NCBI RefSeq assembly: GCF_902459485.1
Contig: NZ_LR699119.1
Location: 248,001 to 312,000 of the forward strand
Source: Aquicella siphonis
GTDB lineage: Bacteria; Pseudomonadota; Gammaproteobacteria; DSM-16500
Direction of reading: 5' to 3'
DNA length: 64,000 nucleotides
Shown: piece by piece, positions 55,967 through 63,516 of the stretch
Numbering within the stretch: the first letter of the stretch is position 1
Layout: every line of letters starts with the position of its first letter
Notes under the pieces: model-generated
What the model was told of the DNA's origin: nothing
The model's database searches: none
The model's input: the letters and a program-made list of their open reading frames with translations, nothing else
Made by a program: the position numbers and the translations under genes

Positions 55967-56008
55967 TGGGCCCACTAGGACTTGAACCTAGGACCAAAGG
56001 ATTATGAG
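55967..56008. repeat. Middle att site (element 1 right, element 2 left)
   Basis: Identical to the 42-bp tRNA 3' half at 63475. Together with 13 bases before it (from 55954) it matches 63462-63516 over 55 bp with one mismatch. Recombination here would release either element. Confidence 0.9.
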
Positions 56009-56136
56009 GAGGGTAGAGGAAAATTCTGGGTTTGTCTAGAGATTTCTAAGTTGTTAATTTAAAGGATATTTTGTCTTTGGTGATGTTCTGGCGTTGTCTA
56101 TGAAACACCCTGTTTTTCGGTGCTTTTCTTGGCATG

Positions 56137-56155
56137 ATTACACAAGAATTACACA
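56137..56155. repeat. Element 2 left arm-site repeats (ATTACACA x2)
   Basis: Copies at 56137-56144 and 56148-56155, 11 bp apart. The same motif appears twice 11 bp apart at 63406-63423, near the right end of element 2. Confidence 0.7.
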
Positions 56156-56181
56156 CAAAATATTGGCTTGCATATTATGAT

Positions 56182-56204
56182 ATGTATGTTATACATGTTA
56201 TAAT
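56182..56204 (+). promoter_or_regulatory. Operator and promoter of the toxin-antitoxin-like operon
   Basis: ATGTAT-GTT-ATACAT palindrome (56182-56196) adjoins TATAAT (56199-56204), 29 bp before the ATG at 56234. Typical of autoregulated toxin-antitoxin operons. Confidence 0.5.
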
Positions 56205-56233
56205 TGTTATATTAACGCAGGAGCGGTTTTAAG

Positions 56234-56635
56234 ATGGACATAAATATTACCCAGTGGGCACTTGATTCATATTTGGACTTAAAGCAAAAAAAGGTTTTTT
56301 CTGATCAAGAGTATAGACAAATTATAAGACCAGATGTATTGCGATTATTAACATATCCAAATGATCTTAAATTTACACAGAATAAGTTTTGGTCGCAGGC
56401 TACTATGGGAAACGGTATTGTTATTGCAGATGGCTATAAAATGAAATGGCACCAAATTGGTTGTGGGCTTGTTCAGTTGAGACTGATGGTGGGTATAGTT
56501 GGAGGCGAGGCTTATCTATGTGAGGCTTATGTTAAGAGTGATGATAAGCTTGATAAAAGGATGATGGCTAAACTCAAAGTGTATTTGGATTTAATCAGGA
56601 AGGGACGATTTATAACTAGGGGTAAATTAGTATGA
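56234..56635 (+). CDS. Putative toxin of a type II toxin-antitoxin operon
   Basis: 133 residues. NITQWALDSYLDLKQKKVFS, then LRLMVGIVGGEAYLCEAYVK and LDKRMMAKLKVYLDLI suggest the small RelE/HigB-like beta-sheet toxin, but catalytic residues cannot be picked. It overlaps the next start by ATGA, so translation is coupled. An operator palindrome precedes it. The toxin role is inferred mainly from position. Confidence 0.5.
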   Translation: MDINITQWALDSYLDLKQKKVFSDQEYRQIIRPDVLRLLTYPNDLKFTQNKFWSQATMGNGIVIADGYKMKWHQIGCGLVQLRLMVGIVGGEAYLCEAYVKSDDKLDKRMMAKLKVYLDLIRKGRFITRGKLV

Positions 56636-57186
56636 CAGCACAAACATTAAAGAAGCAAAATGGGCATAAGATTTCCCATGGCAGCTCACATATAAAAAAA
56701 GAAGAGCACGCTGCATTGGCTAAACAAATGAAGCTGTTTTCTATTGCTAAAAAAATGAATAAATCTGGTTTGTCAGATTCATTCATCGTTAATGCTGTTC
56801 GTGTTGCATTAGAATTTGATGGCGTTGCCGATCTTATGAGTCTCTGGGCAGAAGAGACAGAGAAAAAAGAAAGAGAAGAAATTATTGCAGATATCCAGGA
56901 CATGATCGAAGCATGCGAACAAAAAGATAAACATGAAGAAATGTATATCAAGTTTAACGACCTTGAGGCAATTGCTCGAGATATCAGAGCTTTTAAGGAT
57001 ACTTTATATCAAGAAGTGATGAAGCGAGGTGGAATAAATAAATTATCTGAATTGACTGGTATCCCGCAGCCATCTTTATCACGTTTTTTTAATTCAAATG
57101 CAATGCCGAGGAGGTCAACTCTTTTATTAATTGCTCGGGCGCTTGATCTAAACGGATTGCCGATCGATGTGAAATGGAGTAAATGA
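56632..57186 (+). CDS. HTH antitoxin-like protein
   Basis: 184 residues. The C-terminus holds a Cro/C1-type helix-turn-helix: GGINKLSELTGIPQPSLSRFFNSN, then RRSTLLLIARAL. The N-terminal half is Lys/Glu-rich and helical. Order toxin then antitoxin and a 4-bp overlap are as in HigBA. It probably binds the palindrome at 56182. Confidence 0.65.
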   Translation: MTAQTLKKQNGHKISHGSSHIKKEEHAALAKQMKLFSIAKKMNKSGLSDSFIVNAVRVALEFDGVADLMSLWAEETEKKEREEIIADIQDMIEACEQKDKHEEMYIKFNDLEAIARDIRAFKDTLYQEVMKRGGINKLSELTGIPQPSLSRFFNSNAMPRRSTLLLIARALDLNGLPIDVKWSK

Positions 57187-57229
57187 ATTATAAATTCAGC
57201 AGTGCTTTCTTATAAAAAGGGTTAAGTTC

Positions 57230-58120
57230 ATGAGTGAGAAGCTGGTTTTTTCTAAATTTTACAATACAGACCAAACTAAAAATGAAGATAAGCCGAAATT
57301 TAGAAATAGGATTTTAAAATACCTAGAAGATTTTGTTCAAATTTTTTATCCAGCTGAAACAAATCGTCTTTGTCGTTCTGAGCTTGGGATTACTATAAAG
57401 CAAGAAAATCTTGGTCGTCATAGAAATGATATAAAATATTGTGTTGAAGAGACATTCAGTGTTTCAGGTATCTCTATTTCAGATATTTTGGATTTAATTA
57501 CTATTGTTTATGATTCGATTCTGCCACATAGAGATGAACTATCAGATGTTCATAAGGAAAAGTTTGAAAATTATATAAATGACATAAATCGCATTCTGAA
57601 AGAAGAGGCGATGTGTTATGTGCTAAATGACGATGGACGCATTCGATATTATCCGGATGAGGAATTTTACAAATCTGTGAAAAGCACACTTGCATTGTTA
57701 AATCTGCCAAAGTATTCAGATAATCTTAAATTGTTCAATGAAGTTCTGGGTGAAATTTATAAAAATCCAAATAAAGAATCGCCGATACATGAATTTTTCA
57801 AGTGTCTTGAAATTTTTACTCTTTCAATGAATAACGAGAAGAAATTTACTATTTTGAACGATTCATTAATTGATACCTTGCTGAACAAGATCAAAGAAAA
57901 AATAAACAGCGATTCCTCATATGGCAATCATGATAAAGAGGCGGCGGAAAATATCCGCGGTATATTTTCTAAATGGGTAAAAATGTGTCACAAATATCGT
58001 CACGGTAAGGCAGAGCAGGTGAACAATTCTGTTCCTCCTGAGCTATTTAACTTGATTCTATCGATGGGTATTTCAATATACAGATATCTATTAGAAGTCG
58101 ACAACAAGTACAGTATGTGA
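57230..58120 (+). CDS. Abi/HEPN-like protein, defence candidate
   Basis: 296 residues, AT-rich. LCRSELGITIKQENLGRHRNDIKYC and the C-terminal FSKWVKMCHKYRHGKAEQ followed by SIYRYLLEVDN recall the C-terminal domain of abortive-infection family proteins (xRHG motif, HEPN-like). A single gene, 44 bp behind the antitoxin-like gene. Phage-induced RNA cleavage is inferred, not seen. Confidence 0.5.
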   Translation: MSEKLVFSKFYNTDQTKNEDKPKFRNRILKYLEDFVQIFYPAETNRLCRSELGITIKQENLGRHRNDIKYCVEETFSVSGISISDILDLITIVYDSILPHRDELSDVHKEKFENYINDINRILKEEAMCYVLNDDGRIRYYPDEEFYKSVKSTLALLNLPKYSDNLKLFNEVLGEIYKNPNKESPIHEFFKCLEIFTLSMNNEKKFTILNDSLIDTLLNKIKEKINSDSSYGNHDKEAAENIRGIFSKWVKMCHKYRHGKAEQVNNSVPPELFNLILSMGISIYRYLLEVDNKYSM

Positions 58121-58199
58121 TTCATTTGTAAAGGCAGATAGGGTCAATTTTCACATAATTCCAATTACCTGTATTTTATAGCGAATTCCCTAAAAAGAT

Positions 58200-58256
58200 T
58201 GTGCCAAAACCCCGCCAATATAACGAATTCCGTTATATTACGTGAGTTTTGGCACA
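58200..58256. repeat. 57-bp nested palindrome
   Basis: Outer arms TGTGCCAAAAC (58200-58210) and GTTTTGGCACA (58246-58256), six-base internal loop on each side, inner arms AATATAACG (58217-58225) and CGTTATATT (58231-58239), five-base apex. It lies between two convergent genes. Could be a bidirectional terminator or a protein/replication site. Confidence 0.75.
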
Positions 58257-58269
58257 GCCTGCCAGTAAC

Positions 58270-58866
58270 TCACAGCCTATGTATCTTGATATACGGCCGC
58301 TTCTCCGCCGCCTTCTGCATTTTCGGCAAAATCTCTGGTGAGCAGAAATACCAGATTTCCTTTATCTCAAGCTGACTCGCGTATGCCTTGAATATTTTTT
58401 CAAGCCGCAATTTTCCTTTCATTGTCAGTTCCACTTCAATCGCTATTTGTTTATCAACTGGAAAGACCAACAGCCCATCAGAAATATGTCCAAGTCTCCC
58501 AATCCCTTTGGCAAATCTCTCACGTTTCAACCTGCGTTCGCTAATCCATTGTGCTTCAGGATGTAGATGCATTAACTTGAAATAGATATCGATAATAGCA
58601 AGCTGATGATCGTATATCGCTATTGGCACATTACTCATTGCTGGTAAATCAAAATGGCTGGCACCCTGTTTGCTGAGATAATAAATTCCATTGCGCCCAT
58701 GAAACACCCTTTCATGGATGACCAGCTTTTCTTTTATTAACCGTTGCATAATCTGATAAGACCTGGGTTTCTTTAAATCAAACTTCTGCTCTATCTGAGT
58801 AATTTCACAAAACCAAAACTCATTAATAAACTCCAGAATATCTATGTCACGCTGGGTCATTTTCAT
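58270..58866 (-). CDS. Replication-relaxation-type winged-helix protein (element 2)
   Basis: 198 residues from the ATG at 58866, eight bases after GAGAGG. It is a homologue of the 50557 protein: MTQRDIDILEFINEFWFCEI, KPRSYQIMQRLIKEKLVIHE, GRNGIYYLSKQGASH and AIEVELTMKGKLRLEKIF. It ends earlier, lacking the final helix. Its 5' end faces a long inverted repeat. A DNA-binding role at that site is inferred. Confidence 0.72.
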   Translation of the reverse strand: MKMTQRDIDILEFINEFWFCEITQIEQKFDLKKPRSYQIMQRLIKEKLVIHERVFHGRNGIYYLSKQGASHFDLPAMSNVPIAIYDHQLAIIDIYFKLMHLHPEAQWISERRLKRERFAKGIGRLGHISDGLLVFPVDKQIAIEVELTMKGKLRLEKIFKAYASQLEIKEIWYFCSPEILPKMQKAAEKRPYIKIHRL

Positions 58867-58923
58867 ATTCAAAACCTCTCTTCTTTTGCTTTTTACCTGA
58901 GATGAATTTCCATTGGTCTTGCT

Positions 58924-58996
58924 GCGGCGCTCTGGCTCCTGACCAACCGATAAGTCGTAGACGCTTTTATTGGTTGGTCAGGAGCCAGAGCGCCGC
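58924..58996. repeat. 25-bp perfect inverted repeat, element 2 origin-like site
   Basis: Arms 58924-58948 and 58972-58996 are exact reverse complements; G-T wobble plus four pairs extend the stem by five. The arms contain CTGGCTCCTGACCAACC. The loop is 23 bases. It lies 58 bp upstream of the 58866 start. It shares CCTGACCA and AATAA with the element 1 repeat. Confidence 0.85.
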
Positions 58997-59089
58997 TCTA
59001 ACCTGCGTGGTTGTGGCTTTAGAAGTTATTGATCTCCTATATTTTGTGTATAGGGGCTGTTAGAGAGTTGCGTATACTTTTTAGCTAGC

Positions 59090-59131
59090 AGTTGCACGGT
59101 TGCGGTGCTAAAGCACAGCAACCGCGCAACT
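59090..59131. repeat. 20-bp hairpin downstream of the RepA-like gene
   Basis: AGTTGCACGGTTGCGGTGCT (59090-59109) pairs with 59112-59131 at 18 of 20 positions over a two-base loop. It is ten bases from the RepA-like stop codon. Position corresponds to the 50285 hairpin in element 1, though the sequence differs. Confidence 0.75.
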
Positions 59132-59141
59132 TCATGCCATA

Positions 59142-60059
59142 CTATTGGATTCTGCCTTCCTGATGAGCGGTCTTGATGTAACGGCTGACACCTGATTTAT
59201 CAAGATTCATCTTTTCAGCGATTTCCTTTTGCTTGAGTCCTTGTTTGGCCATGCTAATCACTTGTTCATACATTGTTCCTGGAATCGCACGCGTCTGCCA
59301 TTCGTGGACGTCATTGTTAATAATTAACTGAGCTTCAAATCCCTCTGCATCATTACCCATGAAGCATCGTGCTTTTTCAAATGTTACTTGGAAAATAGCG
59401 CCATCTTTGGCGTTGTAATCATCAGGTCGCTTCAATGCGATGACGGTATCCAGAATATCTTCCCGCTTGCTGGTTCCTCGTTGATGACCGCCTTTGCCAG
59501 CATGATGAATAAATAAAATGGATTTTCCAGCTGCTCGTTGTGTTAGCGCCCAGTCTTGAACGGGTAACCAGGAATCAGCTTCATTTTCTTTGCTGTTGCG
59601 GCATAGGGTTGAAATGTTATCGATAATAATTAAATCAATATCTTTCAAGTGAGGCTCAAGCATTTCTTGCCCTTTGTAAGTGGCAAGATCAGGCATGGCA
59701 CCGTGTTGCAAATCAGGCGTTAATAATTGAAATAACGCTTTTGGTTTTTGCGTCGGATCCTTCATTAATGCTTTTAACCGTTCTTGCATGAGTGTTGCCG
59801 GCATTTCGCCATCCAGATACAAAACACTTCGAGGCTTGGGTGCACTCCAATTCAAAAAAGTGGTACCATTGGCAACCGCATGTGCAATGCCTAATGCAAC
59901 GTGAGTTTTGCCTATGCCGCGTGGTGCGTAAATCATGGTGAGCCCCTGCACGGGCAGCCATGGTGCAAGAATGTTTTCACGCGGCGGCAATTCTCTTTTA
60001 ACGAACTCATAAACACTGGTAACCTCCAGTGCCTGTGGTTTGGGTAAGATTCGATTCAT
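59142..60059 (-). CDS. RepA/AAA_25-like replicative helicase
   Basis: 305 residues from the ATG at 60059 (GGAG five bases upstream; 60086 is an alternative). Walker A IYAPRGIGKTHVAL (about 40-53), SVLYLDGEMP, Walker B DIDLIIIDNISTLC and HHAGKGGHQRGTSKREDILDT are the blocks of RSF1010 RepA-type hexameric helicases. A C-terminal HTH (KQKEIAEKMNLDKSGVSRYI) is added. Follows AlpA on the same strand, 12 bp apart at the long start. Probably drives replication of the element. Confidence 0.85.
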   Translation of the reverse strand: MNRILPKPQALEVTSVYEFVKRELPPRENILAPWLPVQGLTMIYAPRGIGKTHVALGIAHAVANGTTFLNWSAPKPRSVLYLDGEMPATLMQERLKALMKDPTQKPKALFQLLTPDLQHGAMPDLATYKGQEMLEPHLKDIDLIIIDNISTLCRNSKENEADSWLPVQDWALTQRAAGKSILFIHHAGKGGHQRGTSKREDILDTVIALKRPDDYNAKDGAIFQVTFEKARCFMGNDAEGFEAQLIINNDVHEWQTRAIPGTMYEQVISMAKQGLKQKEIAEKMNLDKSGVSRYIKTAHQEGRIQ

Positions 60060-60098
60060 GATTTCTCCAATATGTAGCATGCTCATTATTTGCCCTTT

Positions 60099-60344
60099 CT
60101 ACTTATGAAAAGATTGTGCGGTAGAGATGAGTCGTCCTTCTGCGTTTATCCAAGCATCTAAATCTTCCTTGAAGTAAAACACTCTTCCACGTTTGATGAA
60201 TTTTGGGCCGGTGCCGCTTCCGCGCATCATGGCCAATGTTTTTTCTTTAAGGCCGAGATAAAGTGCTGCATTTCTGGTGTCTAATCTGCCATCTGGAAAC
60301 ATGATGATTTGGATAGCTTCCACGTTTGTACTTCTTATAATCAT
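60099..60344 (-). CDS. AlpA-like excisionase/regulator (element 2)
   Basis: 81 residues. GRLDTRNAALYLGLKEKTLAMMRGSGTGP and FIKRGRVFYFKEDLDAWINAEG form the winged-helix of AlpA/excisionase proteins. GGAAG precedes the ATG. Heads the operon with the RepA-like gene, and diverges from the RHH gene over a shared regulatory region. Confidence 0.8.
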   Translation of the reverse strand: MIIRSTNVEAIQIIMFPDGRLDTRNAALYLGLKEKTLAMMRGSGTGPKFIKRGRVFYFKEDLDAWINAEGRLISTAQSFHK

Positions 60345-60397
60345 GCGAACTTCCTTATATAGAATTAAATAGTGAGAAGGGTGCGGAGAATAAAATA

Positions 60398-60420
60398 ATT
60401 GTAATGTAAACCATTACAAT
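60398..60420. promoter_or_regulatory. Operator palindrome between alpA and the RHH gene
   Basis: ATTGTAATG (60398-60406) and CATTACAAT (60412-60420) are perfect arms with a five-base spacer in the 132-bp divergent promoter region. A likely site for AlpA or the RHH protein. Confidence 0.6.
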
Positions 60421-60476
60421 ATAAGATTCGCAAAATTAGAATTATGTAGAACTAAAAAGAAGAGATAGAGGTAATA

Positions 60477-61262
60477 ATGGCTAGGAAAAAAGGTGGTGCT
60501 AAATTAAATCGCAGTGAGATTATTCAAGCACGGCTTGGTCCGCGGTTGAAATTTGGTTCTGAGCTAATCGCGAATAAAGAAAAGTGCACTCTATCCAGTT
60601 TGGTTGAAATGTCATTGGAAAAACTCTCTGAGAGTTATAAATTTAAAGTCAGTAAAAAAATTCATCCTTCCGAAGAAATGAGTGTGTCCGATCTGCTTGA
60701 GCTGATTTGGAGTTCTGATGAAGGTGTAAGATTTATTAGAAGAGCATATATTTTACCAAGTTCGCTTACATTTGAAGAAGAAGATTTTTTTTATTTCCTT
60801 ACTTGTTATAACTATTTTTGGTCTTTTTACGAAGTTAAATATAAAGATGAGAGTGGCAATATAACCAGAACGGAATATCGTAGACATCATGCTCTAGAAA
60901 GCCTGATAGAAGAGAATTTGACTGAGCATTGGTATGCACTTAAAAATGAAGACGTAACTCTATTGCAAAAAATTCCAAATGAAATGGGAAGGATTATTCC
61001 TCCTCCTCCAGGTGTTGATTTCGAATTCGAAGAACCTAAGAAAGCTTATATTAATGTTGATGGGATGTTTCCAATTGATCATGCAGATATTTGGAAACAA
61101 AATATCCATCAGTTGATAAAAGAAATATGGGTGCCGGTCGAAACGCCAGAAGGGAAGAAGCATGAGAAAAAAATAGTTTTCCCTACTCCTGAAGAACAAA
61201 AGGAAATGGTCGATAAAATTTATCAGGAACATATTTTATGGCACTCAAGTTCACGAAAATAA
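60477..61262 (+). CDS. Ribbon-helix-helix-like protein upstream of integrase
   Basis: 261 residues. NRSEIIQARLGPRLKFGSELIA and CTLSSLVEMSLEKL look like an RHH/MobC-type N-terminus. The rest is aromatic-rich and acidic without a recognised domain, with a PPPPG stretch. Overlaps the integrase start by 25 bp, so translation is coupled. It may regulate integration or bind the origin. Confidence 0.55.
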   Translation: MARKKGGAKLNRSEIIQARLGPRLKFGSELIANKEKCTLSSLVEMSLEKLSESYKFKVSKKIHPSEEMSVSDLLELIWSSDEGVRFIRRAYILPSSLTFEEEDFFYFLTCYNYFWSFYEVKYKDESGNITRTEYRRHHALESLIEENLTEHWYALKNEDVTLLQKIPNEMGRIIPPPPGVDFEFEEPKKAYINVDGMFPIDHADIWKQNIHQLIKEIWVPVETPEGKKHEKKIVFPTPEEQKEMVDKIYQEHILWHSSSRK

Positions 61263-62389
61263 CTCGTATTAACCAAAGAAATCTTAATGCTGGCGATAAA
61301 TTAGAAGAGCATGGCATCACATTTGAGCGATTAGTTAATGGTGATGGCAGATATAAAATAAATATTATGGTTGATGGCCAGCGTATTCATCGTGTGGTTG
61401 GTAAAGAATCTGAAGGTGTAACTCGAATTCAAGCAGAAGAATTAATCGCCAAGCTACGCACGGATGCCAGACATGGCAGGCTAAATCTGCCTAAAGGCCG
61501 CAAGTTGCAATTTACTTTTGCAGAAGCAGCAAAAAAATATTTGGGGAAGCTAGAGGAAGAGGGCGGTAAGGATTTGGTCGCAAAAAAATATCGGCTTGAT
61601 ATGCATGTGATTCCTTTTTTTGGCAGTATGGTTTTAAATAAAATATGCACGTTTGATATTGAGCGATACAAGAAGGGGCGCAGAGAGTCCAATGCAAAGC
61701 CGGGTACAATTAACCGTGAATTGTCAGTGATTTCTCATTTAATTAATAAAGCGATTGATTGGAAGTGGCTGGATCACAAGCCTTGTAATATCAAGCGATT
61801 TAAAGAAGATAGCGGTCGTATTGTTTATTTGACGACAGAACAAATTTCTAATGTTTTGGAAGCCGCGAAAGCGGATCAATGTACGTATATTTATCCGTTT
61901 ATCGTGATAGGTCTTGGTACTTCCATGCGGCGAATGGAAATTCTGTCTATTCAAATTAAAAATATTGATTTGGATAAGCGTGTGATTTTTATTCCGCATG
62001 CAAAAGCAGGTGCGCGTGAGCAACCAATACCACAATATTTGGCTGATTTCCTGAAAGGATACATTGAGACTGCCAAGCCTGATCAAGTCTGGTTGTTCCC
62101 TTCAAAACATTCTGAATCAGGGCATATCATGAATGTTGAGAAGCAGTTCCGGCGTGTAATTGCAGCTGCTGGATTAAATCCCAAAGAAGTGTTGCGCCAC
62201 ACGTTGCGTCATACAGCGATTACCCACTTGGTGCAAGCGGGTGTAGATTTGCCAACTGTTCAGCGTATTTCAGGGCATAAGACTTTGCAGATGGTGGTGC
62301 GGTATAGTCATCAGAATGGCGAGCATATTCGGAGTGCGATGGATGCGTTGGAGCAACGTTATGATTTGAAACAAATTAATAAAATTTAA
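61238..62389 (+). CDS. int: Tyrosine recombinase/integrase (element 2)
   Basis: 383 residues, complete. N-terminal arm-binding and SAM-like domains, then GLGTSMRRMEILSIQIKNID (Arg), VLRHTLRHTAITHLVQAG (HxxR), ISGHKTLQMVVRYSH (His, Tyr). It reads toward the tRNA, as usual for tRNA-inserted islands. Presumed to use the 42-bp att core and the ATTACAC arm sites. Distinct from the element 1 integrase. Confidence 0.93.
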   Translation: MALKFTKITRINQRNLNAGDKLEEHGITFERLVNGDGRYKINIMVDGQRIHRVVGKESEGVTRIQAEELIAKLRTDARHGRLNLPKGRKLQFTFAEAAKKYLGKLEEEGGKDLVAKKYRLDMHVIPFFGSMVLNKICTFDIERYKKGRRESNAKPGTINRELSVISHLINKAIDWKWLDHKPCNIKRFKEDSGRIVYLTTEQISNVLEAAKADQCTYIYPFIVIGLGTSMRRMEILSIQIKNIDLDKRVIFIPHAKAGAREQPIPQYLADFLKGYIETAKPDQVWLFPSKHSESGHIMNVEKQFRRVIAAAGLNPKEVLRHTLRHTAITHLVQAGVDLPTVQRISGHKTLQMVVRYSHQNGEHIRSAMDALEQRYDLKQINKI

Positions 62390-62476
62390 TGCTAATGGTG
62401 AAAGGTAACAGATTTTCAATAAGATAATAATGGGTGATATATAATTATAAAAAGAACTAAAAAAGGAGGGGTGGCT

Positions 62477-62773
62477 ATGAGGGTAGATAATTCCAAATCA
62501 ATTTTTCCTTTTTATTTTATATTAATATTACTATTTTGCTTATTATCTTCTATGAACATGGCTTACGCTCTTGAAACTTATGAATTACAAGCATCTGTAA
62601 ATGATGAAAAATTTATAATTAATGATGAAAATTTTGAAGCGAAAACATATTGTTTCGACATGCAAGAAGGAGATCAAATAGCCTTCTTAGATGGGAGTGC
62701 TTTAGGTGCTTGTGTTTCAGCTACCTTATACAACACAAGAACAAAAAGAACCTGCGAGGTTTGGTGTGAGTAA
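62477..62773 (+). CDS. Small exported protein, unknown
   Basis: 98 residues from the ATG at 62477, seven bases after AAGGAGG (a GTG at 62471 is too close). Signal peptide FPFYFILILLFCLLSSMNMAYA, then a mature part with four Cys (KTYCFDM, GACVSA, KRTCEVWCE). Cargo of element 2; role unknown. Confidence 0.55.
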   Translation: MRVDNSKSIFPFYFILILLFCLLSSMNMAYALETYELQASVNDEKFIINDENFEAKTYCFDMQEGDQIAFLDGSALGACVSATLYNTRTKRTCEVWCE

Positions 62774-62787
62774 AATAATAATCCAAA

Positions 62788-63006
62788 TTAGGATTTAACT
62801 AAGTTATCTATATATTTTTTTGCCAACTCGATAAAAGCAGAGTCAGCTGCACTTTTAGTGAGATATTCACCGTCAAAGGTTTTTAATACCTTGCCTTCGC
62901 CATCTGTTGTTTGTCTTACAATTTGTCCTCTTGGAAAATATTTGCCATTTAATGATTTTTCAGACGCTGGTTCAAAGCTATATCCTTTGTATAATGGTTT
63001 ATCCAT
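62788..63006 (-). CDS. Small unknown protein
   Basis: 72 residues; GGAGG precedes the ATG at 63006. DKPLYKGYSFEPASEKSL is followed by GQIVRQTTDGEGKVLKTFDG, a strand-rich domain, and a C-terminal helix. No family. Possibly co-transcribed with the 63054 gene. Confidence 0.5.
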   Translation of the reverse strand: MDKPLYKGYSFEPASEKSLNGKYFPRGQIVRQTTDGEGKVLKTFDGEYLTKSAADSAFIELAKKYIDNLVKS

Positions 63007-63053
63007 AAGGTACCTCCATAATGAATACGTGAATCGTTATTGTTGATTGAAAC

Positions 63054-63329
63054 TTAATTATCGTCTTTGAAAATCTTGGTTACGCCTTTGTGGTGTTGTT
63101 TGAAGGTCTGAATACAACCATTTACTGCTCCTGTATTTGAGCCCTGACCGCCAACAATAGTAGCTATAACTATAACGATTGCTTGATAGAGGTCACTAAG
63201 CTCATTTTTGTGACTTATGTCCTGTCTTTTAATTTCTTTAGCAAGCTTATTGCTTACGTACGAGAACCAGGCAATAACAATGGTGGCTACAGCTGTAGCT
63301 TTAATCGAAATTTCAGTAAGATAATCCAT
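63054..63329 (-). CDS. Small membrane protein, holin-like size
   Basis: 91 residues with two hydrophobic segments (SIKATAVATIVIAWFSYVS and LYQAIVIVIATIVGGQG) and a basic tail. Size and shape resemble small phage-type membrane proteins, without clear homology. The last gene before the tRNA-side att site. Confidence 0.5.
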   Translation of the reverse strand: MDYLTEISIKATAVATIVIAWFSYVSNKLAKEIKRQDISHKNELSDLYQAIVIVIATIVGGQGSNTGAVNGCIQTFKQHHKGVTKIFKDDN

Positions 63330-63404
63330 AGTTAGGCAGCGTCCGTTCTGACTTCATGATTAATTATATCAAATTGGAAACGTTGAGGTTTGGAGTAGTT
63401 GCTC

Positions 63405-63424
63405 AATTACACCAAAATTACACA
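63405..63424. repeat. Element 2 right arm-site repeats (ATTACAC x2)
   Basis: AATTACAC at 63405-63412 and at 63416-63423, 11 bp apart, matching the pair at 56137-56155. Confidence 0.7.
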
Positions 63425-63474
63425 TACTCTTATTTGCCGCGGCGGGAAACACTCACAACTACTTGATTCTACAA

Positions 63475-63516
63475 TGGGCCCACTAGGACTTGAACCTAGG
63501 ACCAAAGGATTATGAG
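63475..63516. repeat. attR within the tRNA 3' half
   Basis: The 42 bases shared with 45628 and 55967 are the tRNA from the first anticodon-loop base to the discriminator. Only here is the tRNA complete. Confidence 0.9.

Larger units (their letters stand above)
45628..56008. mobile_element. Integrative element 1 (10.4 kb)
   Basis: Bounded by 42-bp tRNA-derived repeats at 45628 and 55967. It encodes a tyrosine integrase next to attL, Fic and antitoxin, AlpA and DUF3987 replication-type genes, a replication-relaxation-type protein, a restriction-modification-Vsr cluster and an ATPase-DUF4276 pair. TTCTACAT repeats occur at both ends. No capsid, conjugation or relaxase gene is seen, so it resembles a satellite or mobilisable island rather than a self-transferring element. 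Confidence 0.85.
55805..56233. other. 429-bp junction between the two islands
   Basis: Holds the element 1 right arm sites, the middle att site, the element 2 left arm sites, and the promoter of the toxin-antitoxin operon, each listed separately. No gene is seen. Confidence 0.7.
55967..63516. mobile_element. Integrative element 2 (7.5 kb)
   Basis: Bounded by tRNA-derived 42-bp repeats at 55967 and 63475. Integrase 61238-62389 reads toward the tRNA end. It carries a toxin-antitoxin-like operon, an Abi-like gene, the replication-relaxation/inverted-repeat/RepA/AlpA module on the minus strand, an RHH gene and three small genes. ATTACAC repeats occur at both ends. No structural or conjugation genes, so satellite-like. 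Confidence 0.85.

Noticed and set aside
45628-56008. The att copies at 45628 and 55967 as additional tRNA genes
   Set aside because: They contain only the 3' 42 bases; D arm and acceptor 5' strand are missing.
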